A stretch of 49,096 nt of DNA, from NCBI GenBank assembly GCA_012512505.1, contig JAAZEB010000116.1:1-49096 (forward strand). Reading direction: 5' to 3'. The notes beneath the pieces are model-generated. The model made no database searches, had not been told where the DNA came from, and worked only from the letters and a program-made list of their open reading frames with translations. The position numbers and the translations under genes are program-made. Position 1 is the first letter of the stretch, and each line of letters starts with the position of its first letter. This document shows, one piece after another, positions 43,122-49,096 of the stretch. Source of the DNA: Armatimonadota bacterium. GTDB lineage: Bacteria > Armatimonadota > JAAZEB01.

Positions 43122-43286
43122 TCCCACCGCGGCCCCCCAGGTAGCCGCCTGCCGGGCGCCACTCCTCGCCGCGTTGATGCCCAACGCCGGTCGGCTGGGC
43201 GTTTGCCCGGCGACGTGGGGGCGCACGGTGAGGTGCTTGCCCATCTGATTCTGGGGGAACTCCCAGAGCCGCTGCCGAAAAGTCCC

Positions 43287-43348
43287 CGTGCATCCGGATC
43301 GACCGCCGGGCGCCCCCCGCCGACGCCCGACCTGGTGTCGGATGCACG
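43287..43348 (+). repeat. 10-bp inverted repeat in the alpha-galactosidase leader
   Basis: CGTGCATCCG (43287-43296) and CGGATGCACG (43339-43348), 42 nt apart, ending 12 nt before the ATG at 43361. The right arm is directly beside the AAAGGGA ribosome-binding site, so a hairpin could mask it. Confidence 0.45.
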
Positions 43349-43360
43349 AAAGGGACTGCC

Positions 43361-45385
43361 ATGGATCTCTCGCTGCTGCTGGTGGCCGCCGCCCTGGTGG
43401 CCGTAGTGGCGCTGCCGGCCGACGCGGTGGCGCCAACTGCCGCTGAGAAAGATTGGGCACGCCGCTGGGTGGAGACGGCGTTTGGCCGCCCAGAGGCCCC
43501 CCCTCTCTCGTTTCTCTACGATGGCCAGCCCTCGGGTGAGCTCCTCGCCCGCTGGCAGTTCTCCCAGGCTGAGGAACGCCTGGACCGCAATCGCACCCAA
43601 CGTACCCTGACCTGGCGTGACCCCGGCACCGGCCTGGAGGTGCGCTGCGTTCTGGTGAGCTACCAGGACTTCCCCACCGTTGAGTGGACGGTGTACCTGA
43701 AGAACACCGGCGCGGCCGACACGCCGATCCTGGAGCAGATCCAGGCCCTCGATCTGCACCTGGAGCGCGGCGAGGCCGGCGAATTCCTCCTGCGCCACGG
43801 CGTTGGCTCGCCGTGCCGGCGCGACGACTACGCTCCGCTGCAAACGCCGCTCGGCCCGGAGGCAACTAAGCGAATCACCGCCGCTGGTGGCCGGCCGACC
43901 AACAGCGACTTGTGCTACTTCAACCTGGAGTGGGGAGGTGAGGGGGTCCTCCTCGCCATCGGCTGGCCGGGGCAGTGGGCCGCGACGTTTGCGCGGGAAG
44001 GGGAACGGGGCTTGCGCCTGCGCGTCGGCCAGGAGCTGACCCATTTCCGCCTGCATCCCGGCGAAGAGGTGCGCACGCCGCTGGTTGCCCTCCAGTTCTG
44101 GCAGGGTGGCGACTGGATCCGCGCCCAGAACGTGTGGCGGCGCTGGATGATCGCCCACAACCTGCCGCGCCCTGGCGGGAAGCTGCCGCCCCCGCAGTTC
44201 GTCGCCTCCAGTTCCCGCCAGTACGGCGAGATGATCCACGCCAACGAAGAGAACCAGCGGATGTTCATCGACCGCTACCTGGAGGAGAAGCTGCCCCTCG
44301 ACTACTGGTGGATGGATGCTGGCTGGTACGTCAACGAGACGGGTTGGCCGAACGTTGGCACCTGGGAGGTGGACCGGAAGCGCTTCCCCCGCGGCCTGCG
44401 TGCCGTCAGCGACTACGCCCATGCCAAAGGGCTGAAGACGGTGGTCTGGTTCGAGCCGGAGCGGGTCACTGCCGGCACCTGGCTGGCAACGGAGCATCCC
44501 GAGTGGGTCTTGGGCGGCACCCTCCTCAACCTGGGCCATCCGGAGGCCTGGCAGTGGCTCACCAACCACGTCGATCACCTGATCACCGAGGAGGGGATCG
44601 ACACCTACCGCCAGGACTTCAACATGGACCCGCTTCCCTTCTGGCGGGCGAACGACGCCGAGGATCGCCAGGGGATCACCGAGATCCGGCATGTCACCGG
44701 CCTGCTGGCCTATTGGGATGAGCTGCGCCGCCGCCACCCGAACCTGCTCATCGATACCTGCGCCTCCGGCGGCCGCCGCAACGACCTGGAGACGCTGCGC
44801 CGTGCCGTGCCGTTGTGGCGCACCGACTACGCCTACGAGCCGGTGGGCACCCAGTGCCACACTTACGGCATCTCCTTCTGGATCCCCTACAGCGGCACCG
44901 GAACCTGCTTCGCCCGCTCCGCCGCCTACTACGGCGAGGGAAAGCTGGACGTTGACGCCTACGGCTTCTTCAGCAACGCCGCCCCGAGCCTCGGCTCCGG
45001 GCTGGATATGCGCGTGCGCGAGACCGACTACCGAAAGGTACGCCGCCTGGTGGAGCAGTGGCGGGAGTACCTCGCCCCGCACTACTACGGCGACTACTAC
45101 CCGCTGACCCCCTACAGCCAGGATGAAAGCGTGTGGCTGGCCTGGCAGTTTGACGGGCCGGAGCAGGGCACCGGTGTGGTGCAGGCATTTCGCCGCGCGG
45201 AGAGCCCCTACGAGAGTGCCCGCCTCCGCCTGCGCGGCCTCTCGCCGCGCACGGAGTACACCCTCACCGACCTGACTACCGGCAAGACGCGCACCGAGCG
45301 GGGTCACGTCCTGATGGAGCAGGGTCTGCTGGTCACCCTCCCCGAGCGACCGGCGGCGGGCGTGATCGCCTACCGACGGCAGTAG
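43361..45385 (+). CDS. Secreted GH36-like alpha-galactosidase (melibiase family)
   Basis: 674 residues with a Sec signal (MDLSLLLVAAALVAVVALPADA). An N-terminal beta-sandwich (about 50-270) is followed by a TIM barrel with GH36/GH-D landmarks: DYWWMDAGWYVNE, KTVVWFEPERV, GIDTYRQDFNMDP with the presumed nucleophile Asp in RQDF, and LLIDTCASGGRRND where the Asp is the acid/base candidate. The C-terminal domain (about 590-674) is beta-rich. GH36 enzymes hydrolyse alpha-1,6-galactosides with retention. Substrate specificity (raffinose-type or galactomannan side chains) is not known. Preceded by the 10-bp inverted repeat at 43287-43348. A sirtuin gene follows 78 nt later. Confidence 0.93.
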   Translation: MDLSLLLVAAALVAVVALPADAVAPTAAEKDWARRWVETAFGRPEAPPLSFLYDGQPSGELLARWQFSQAEERLDRNRTQRTLTWRDPGTGLEVRCVLVSYQDFPTVEWTVYLKNTGAADTPILEQIQALDLHLERGEAGEFLLRHGVGSPCRRDDYAPLQTPLGPEATKRITAAGGRPTNSDLCYFNLEWGGEGVLLAIGWPGQWAATFAREGERGLRLRVGQELTHFRLHPGEEVRTPLVALQFWQGGDWIRAQNVWRRWMIAHNLPRPGGKLPPPQFVASSSRQYGEMIHANEENQRMFIDRYLEEKLPLDYWWMDAGWYVNETGWPNVGTWEVDRKRFPRGLRAVSDYAHAKGLKTVVWFEPERVTAGTWLATEHPEWVLGGTLLNLGHPEAWQWLTNHVDHLITEEGIDTYRQDFNMDPLPFWRANDAEDRQGITEIRHVTGLLAYWDELRRRHPNLLIDTCASGGRRNDLETLRRAVPLWRTDYAYEPVGTQCHTYGISFWIPYSGTGTCFARSAAYYGEGKLDVDAYGFFSNAAPSLGSGLDMRVRETDYRKVRRLVEQWREYLAPHYYGDYYPLTPYSQDESVWLAWQFDGPEQGTGVVQAFRRAESPYESARLRLRGLSPRTEYTLTDLTTGKTRTERGHVLMEQGLLVTLPERPAAGVIAYRRQ

Positions 45386-45463
45386 GCGGGCGCCAGCAGG
45401 GAAGGGGTGGCAGGCCGGGGTGACCGCGCGCCACGCCACTCCCCTGGCAGCGAAGGGAGCCCC

Positions 45464-46282
45464 ATGGGTCGTGCCACCTGCATCATTCGGCCGGAAACAG
45501 CGGACGTTCCCGAGGCGCTGGCGCAGACGGTGCGCGACGCGCGGCGGGTGGCAGTCCTCACCGGCGCCGGGGTGTCCGCCGAGAGCGGCATCCCAACGTT
45601 TCGGGGAGTGAGGATCGGCCCCCCAGGTCCCCCGGGTTCGGAGGGATCGGGGGGCCAGGCACCCTTCGATCCGATGGTGCAGGCCTCGCCGGAGGGGTTT
45701 GCCGCCGATCCGGAGCGGGTGTGGCAGTGGTACGAGTGGCGCCGCCGCCTGGTGCTGCAGGCGCGGCCGAACGCGGCGCACCTGGCCCTGGCGCGTCTGG
45801 AGCAGCACGTGCCGCGGTTCACCCTGGCCACGCAGAACGTGGATGACCTCCACGAGCGGGCAGGCAGCCGGCGTGTGCTGCACGTGCATGGCGAGCTTTT
45901 CGCCAACCGCTGCTTTGCCGAGGGGCGCCTGCTGCGCGATGAGGAGCTAGACCACGGCAGCGTACCGCCCCGCTGCCCCTGTGGCGCCCACGCTCGCCCC
46001 GGCGTGGTCTGGTTCGGCGAACCGCTTCCGGGGCGAGTGTGGGAGGCCGCCGCGCGGGCCTTCGCGGAGTGCGACCTCTGCCTGGTGGTCGGCACATCCG
46101 CCACCGTCTACCCCGCCGCTAGCCTCGTCGATCTGGCGCCAGGCGCGGCGGTTCGCGTGGTGGTGAACCCGGCAGCCACCGGGCACGCCGAGGATGCCGA
46201 CTATCTCCTCCTGCAGCCGGCGGGCCGGGCGCTGCCGACACTGGTCGCGGCGGCGTTCGGCGACGCTGCTCCCGGGGCATAA
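45464..46282 (+). CDS. Sirtuin (Sir2-family NAD-dependent protein deacylase), atypical
   Basis: 272 residues with sirtuin motifs: GAGVSAESGIPTFRG (about 35-49), TQNVDDLHERAG, HVHGEL with the catalytic His, VVWFGEPLPG and GTSATVYPAASLVD. Two oddities. After TFRG comes a Gly/Pro/Ser-rich stretch (VRIGPPGPPGSEGSGGQ) where most sirtuins have a GLW-type cofactor loop. The zinc region shows RCFAEG and RCPCG, so only three of the usual four Cys are present. Family role: removal of acyl groups from lysines using NAD+. Activity may be altered. AAGGGAGC precedes the ATG. Confidence 0.88.
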   Translation: MGRATCIIRPETADVPEALAQTVRDARRVAVLTGAGVSAESGIPTFRGVRIGPPGPPGSEGSGGQAPFDPMVQASPEGFAADPERVWQWYEWRRRLVLQARPNAAHLALARLEQHVPRFTLATQNVDDLHERAGSRRVLHVHGELFANRCFAEGRLLRDEELDHGSVPPRCPCGAHARPGVVWFGEPLPGRVWEAAARAFAECDLCLVVGTSATVYPAASLVDLAPGAAVRVVVNPAATGHAEDADYLLLQPAGRALPTLVAAAFGDAAPGA

Positions 46283-46546
46283 GCACCTATCCGCGCACCC
46301 CCGACGCCCGGCGGGTTGCTCCGTTCGTTGGCTCTTCGAGGCGTCGGCGTCCTCGGGGCGCAGCGGCAGCCTGGATTTTCCAGGAAAGCGGGCGCCCCGG
46401 GTCGAAGCAAACGGTTGGATCCCCGGCCCGCCCGGCCAGTGTCCGCCGTTGGCGGCAGGGGCACTGGTGGGAGGGTGATGGGCCGCCGCGGGCGCCTGGG
46501 AGCGGGCGCCGGTGAGTTCGAGCGCGCGGCGGGAGAGGAGCACTCA

Positions 46547-47104
46547 GTGCAGGTGGTGTGGATGACGGCGGCGCTGCCAGCGGAGGTGACGGAGCCGGCC
46601 CTGGTGGTCGCAGGGGCTGTTCTGCTGGTCATGCTGGTGGTGCAGGGGTGGCTGGTGGTGCGCGTGCGGCGGTTGGGCCAGAGCTATAAGCGCCTGATGG
46701 CCGGTTCCTCCGGCGAGGGGCTGGAGCGAACCTTGTTCGAGCACCTCGATCGGGTGGCGGCAGCCACGGCCCGCGCCGATGAAGTGGCCGACACCTGCCG
46801 TGCCCTGGAAGAACGCCTGACCGGGTGCATCCAGCGAGTGGGGATCCTCCGCTTCGATGCCTTTGAGGACGTGGGCGGGCAGTTTAGCTTCGCGCTTGCC
46901 CTGCTCGACGGCCACCAGAATGGCGTGGTGTTGAGTTCCCTGCACGGCCGGCAAGAGACGCGCTTCTACGTCAAGCCGATCACCGAGGGGCGGTCGGAGG
47001 TGCCTCTCACCGAGGAAGAGTGTGCGGCGCTCCGGCAGGCCGGCTGTGAGGTGGAAGGCCCCCGGCTGCAGCGCCTGAACGGTGGCTTAACCACGGCCGG
47101 GTAG
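46547..47104 (+). CDS. DUF4446-family membrane-anchored protein
   Basis: 185 residues from a GTG start at 46547, with GGGAGAGGAG just upstream; an ATG at 46562 is an in-frame alternative. One N-terminal transmembrane helix (about 18-40, LVVAGAVLLVMLVVQGWLVV), a coiled-coil region (GEGLERTLFEHLDRVAAATA, ADTCRALEERL) and the conserved core VGILRFDAFEDVGGQFSFAL, GVVLSSLHGRQETRFYVKPI and SEVPLTEEECAALRQAG. These are the defining segments of DUF4446, a family without known reaction found in many Gram-positive and deep-branching bacteria, sometimes near chromosome-partitioning genes. No par genes are seen here. Confidence 0.85.
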   Translation: MQVVWMTAALPAEVTEPALVVAGAVLLVMLVVQGWLVVRVRRLGQSYKRLMAGSSGEGLERTLFEHLDRVAAATARADEVADTCRALEERLTGCIQRVGILRFDAFEDVGGQFSFALALLDGHQNGVVLSSLHGRQETRFYVKPITEGRSEVPLTEEECAALRQAGCEVEGPRLQRLNGGLTTAG

Positions 47105-47143
47105 CCCCGCCGCGGCCGCCGCCCAGCGCACGCCGGGCAACTG

Positions 47144-47248
47144 GCCGGAGTGCCCGAGCAATCGGGCATCGCACGGTGGGAAGCCGCATTGCTGCGGCGC
47201 TCCGCTGCTTTCTCCGGGGGTTGCCGGAGTGCCCGAGTCATCGGGCAT
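47144..47248 (+). repeat. Direct repeats (26 nt, two copies, 79-bp period), each a hairpin
   Basis: GCCGGAGTGCCCGAGCAATC begins copy 1 (47144-47169); copy 2 (47223-47248) differs at two bases. Each contains TGCCCGA and TCGGGCA around a 3-4 nt loop. Confidence 0.75.
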
Positions 47249-47472
47249 TGGCATCACCCTCTCGCCGCCTGCCCCTGATGATGGGCTGGCCCCCAACCCC
47301 CGAGGGCCAACGGCAGTCCACGCGCGTTACCCCATTCGCCTCACCCACTCTGCCTGGCCATTGGCGCCGTGCCAGGGCAAGCGTGCGCCCCGCGAAGCGC
47401 ATCCTTGGGGCCGGCCGGATGAGCCGCTGTGGATCTGGGTATAACTGAGCGCAAAGACCCTCCGAAAGAGTG

Positions 47473-47501
47473 TTGACAACACCATTGTCAAGTGGTATAC
47501 T
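47473..47501 (+). promoter_or_regulatory. dnaK promoter overlapped by a 7-5-7 palindrome
   Basis: TTGACA (47473-47478), 17-nt spacer, TATACT (47496-47501). TTGACAA (47473-47479) and TTGTCAA (47485-47491) form a perfect inverted repeat with a 5-nt centre that covers the -35 box and half of the spacer. A repressor bound there would block RNA polymerase. It differs from CIRCE (TTAGCACTC-N9-GAGTGCTAA) and from HAIR (CTTGAGT-N7-ACTCAAG). Confidence 0.75.
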
Positions 47502-47618
47502 AGGCATGGACTAAACCCAGGAGCGCCCGGGGGCAGGCTGCGGCGTGGCGCCGGGCGAGCGCGTGAGGAACTGGGAACGGCTGGGCGGAGACCGCCCGCG
47601 CGAAGAGGTGAGGGAACT

Positions 47619-49096
47619 ATGGGCAGGATTGTGGGTATCGATCTGGGGACGACCAACTCCGTGATCTCGGTCATGGAGGCGGGCGAACCCACCGTCGTTC
47701 CAAACGCCGAGGGCGGGCGGATCACGCCGTCGGTGGTGGCGTTCACCAAGACGGGAGAGCGTGTCGTCGGCCAGCCGGCGAAGCGGCAGGCGGTGATCAA
47801 CCCCGAGAACACCATCTTCTCCATCAAGCGTTTCATGGGCCGCCGTTTCGCGGAGGTGCCCGAGGAGCGCAAGATGGTGCCCTACAAGGTGGTGGAGGGC
47901 AAGAACGGCATGGCGATGATCGAGATCCAGGGCAAGCAGTACGCGCCCGAGGAGATCTCGGCGATGATCCTCCAGAAGCTGAAGGCGGATGCCGAGGCTT
48001 TCGTGGGCGAGAAGATCACCGACGCCGTCATCACCGTGCCCGCCTACTTCAACGACGCGCAGCGCACCGCCACCAAGACCGCCGGTGAGATCGCCGGCTT
48101 CAACGTGCGCCGCATCATCAACGAGCCGACCGCCGCGTCGCTGGCCTACGGCCTGGAGAAGAAGAAGAACGAGACGATCCTCGTCTTCGACCTGGGCGGC
48201 GGCACCTTCGACGTGTCCGTCCTCGACGTGGGTGAGGGCGTCTTCGAGGTTAAGTCCACCGCCGGCGACACCCACCTGGGCGGCGACGACTGGGACGAGC
48301 GCCTGGTGAACTACCTGGCCGACGAGTTCCAGCGCAACGAGGGGATTGACCTGCGCAAGGACCGCCAGGCCCTCCAGCGCCTGCGTGAGGCCGCGGAGAA
48401 GGCGAAGGTGGAGCTTTCCAGCGTCACCCAGACGAACATCAACCTGCCCTACATCACCGCCACGCAGGAGGGCGCCAAACACCTCGACACCTCGATCACC
48501 CGCGCCAAGTTTGAGGACCTGACGCGCGACCTGCTGCAGCGCTGCGAAGGCCCGTTCAAGCAGGCGCTGCAAGATGCCGGCCTCACGGCGCAGCAGGTTG
48601 ACGAGATTGTGCTGGTGGGCGGCTCCACCCGGATGCCGATGGTGCAGGAGTTGGTGCGCCGGCTCACCGGGCGTGAGCCCCACAAGGGCGTGAACCCGGA
48701 CGAGGTGGTGGCCGTGGGCGCCGCCATTCAGGGGGGCGTGCTCGCCGGCGAGGTGAAAGATGTTCTGCTGCTGGACGTGACGCCGCTGTCGCTGGGGATC
48801 GAGACGCTGGGCGGCGTGTTCACCCGGCTGATCGACCGCAACACCACCATCCCCACCAAGAAGTCGCAGACCTTCTCGACCGCCGAGGACAACCAGAACG
48901 CGGTGACCATCCGGGTGTTCCAGGGCGAACGGGAAATGGCCGCGGACAACAAGCTGCTGGGCCAGTTCAACCTCGAGGATATTCCTCCCGCACCGCGCGG
49001 CATGCCGCAGATCGAGGTGACCTTCGACATCGACGCCAACGGCATCGTCTCGGTCTCTGCACGGGACAAGGGCACCGGCAAGGAGCAGAAGATCAC
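47619..49096 (+). CDS. dnaK: Chaperone DnaK (Hsp70), C-terminus beyond the right edge
   Basis: The first 492 codons of DnaK. Nucleotide-binding domain: [10 protein letters not shown] (phosphate 1), [49 protein letters not shown] (phosphate 2) and LVGGSTRMP (adenosine motif). The linker [15 protein letters not shown] leads to the substrate-binding domain, up to [14 protein letters not shown]. About 110-140 residues (the lid) are missing off the edge. Role: ATP-dependent folding and heat-shock response with DnaJ and GrpE; those genes are not in view. GAGGTGAGGGA before the ATG is a clear ribosome-binding site. The palindrome over its promoter suggests repressor control. Confidence 0.98.
   Translation, partial: MGRIVGIDLGTTNSVISVMEAGEPTVVPNAEGGRITPSVVAFTKTGERVVGQPAKRQAVINPENTIFSIKRFMGRRFAEVPEERKMVPYKVVEGKNGMAMIEIQGKQYAPEEISAMILQKLKADAEAFVGEKITDAVITVPAYFNDAQRTATKTAGEIAGFNVRRIINEPTAASLAYGLEKKKNETILVFDLGGGTFDVSVLDVGEGVFEVKSTAGDTHLGGDDWDERLVNYLADEFQRNEGIDLRKDRQALQRLREAAEKAKVELSSVTQTNINLPYITATQEGAKHLDTSITRAKFEDLTRDLLQRCEGPFKQALQDAGLTAQQVDEIVLVGGSTRMPMVQELVRRLTGREPHKGVNPDEVVAVGAAIQGGVLAGEVKDVLLLDVTPLSLGIETLGGVFTRLIDRNTTIPTKKSQTFSTAEDNQNAVTIRVFQGEREMAADNKLLGQFNLEDIPPAPRGMPQIEVTFDIDANGIVSVSARDKGTGKEQKI

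Larger units (their letters stand above)
47105..47618. other. Intergenic interval upstream of dnaK with hairpin repeats and promoter
   Basis: 514 bp without a gene. Two 26-nt repeats at 47144-47169 and 47223-47248 each form a hairpin, with a third hairpin (GCCGCA-TTGC-TGCGGC) at about 47183-47198 between them. The dnaK promoter and palindrome lie at 47473-47501. The rest, about 47250-47460, shows nothing identifiable. Confidence 0.6.

Noticed and set aside
42656-45889. 1077-codon open frame on the minus strand
   Set aside because: It is the antisense shadow of the GH36 alpha-galactosidase; its translation is His/Arg/Gly-rich with no domain sense.
46302-46399. Short GC-rich stems (CCGACGCC/GGCGTCGG, CGGGGCGC/GCGCCCCG)
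   Set aside because: 8-bp stems are expected by chance in DNA this GC-rich; not reported as elements.
47480-47484. CIRCE or HAIR element at dnaK
   Set aside because: The half-sites TTGACAA/TTGTCAA do not match TTAGCACTC or CTTGAGT; reported as a different palindrome.
1-49096. tRNA, rRNA, insertion sequence or integrase
   Set aside because: No cloverleaf, rRNA segment, transposase or recombinase reading frame was recognised on either strand.

Overview
Organism. The window is GC-rich (roughly two thirds G+C by eye) bacterial DNA. Two type-II-secretion-like prepilins carry the N-terminal block [16 protein letters not shown], a form I associate with Armatimonadota (Chthonomonas/Fimbriimonas-like lineages). 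Dense two-component signalling, carbohydrate-active enzymes, Gfo/Idh/MocA oxidoreductases and an HzsA-like/LamG/cytochrome protein also fit that phylum or its Planctomycete-like ecological peers. The assignment is an inference; there is no rRNA in the window.

Layout. 1-5.6 kb holds housekeeping genes: a partial secreted protein, a four-helix membrane protein, ribonuclease Z, an AAA+ ATPase and a ComEA-like DNA-uptake protein. 5.8-13.5 kb is a catabolic-looking block with a SnoaL-like protein, a Tat-exported GH109-type enzyme, a frameshifted Old Yellow Enzyme homologue in operon with a UROD-fold protein, a secreted TIM-barrel-like protein and a second Gfo/Idh/MocA oxidoreductase. 13.5-15.5 kb has two tandem prepilin genes, the second interrupted by an in-frame amber codon. 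15.6-23.7 kb has hisS, an internally duplicated 752-aa protein, an MBL-fold exonuclease, a large OPT-like (DUF6785-type) membrane protein and a Nif3-like protein. 23.8-25 kb has two toxin-antitoxin-like pairs; the RelE-like toxin looks internally deleted. 25-32.7 kb (minus strand) has the 1425-aa LamG/HzsA-like/dihaem protein, HrpB helicase, and an OsmC-AhpD-like peroxide-defence pair. 33-41 kb is a signalling island: a lone receiver, an HD-GYP response regulator, and a three-gene operon of PAS histidine kinase, multi-sensor hybrid kinase and PhoB-type regulator. 41.3-49 kb has a CAP-domain protein, a small membrane protein, a GH36-like alpha-galactosidase, a sirtuin, a DUF4446 protein and dnaK, which runs off the right edge.

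Non-coding structure. Intergenic regions contain long palindromes of about 70-110 bp, several with GGGGCGAA-type ends. Two of these loci pair the palindrome with an adjacent array of 7-bp tandem repeats (CTGACAC-like). The region in front of the signalling operon carries four CTTGAG repeats at 22, 22 and 11 bp spacing, as expected for a PhoB/OmpR-type regulator site. The dnaK promoter is overlapped by a perfect 7-5-7 palindrome. Clear sigma-70-type promoters precede several genes; three share the string TGCTATAATG.

The most noteworthy items are the palindrome-plus-heptamer composite repeat, the phased CTTGAG array, the dnaK palindrome, the duplicated 752-aa protein and the broken genes (prepilin amber, OYE frameshift, RelE-like internal deletion).
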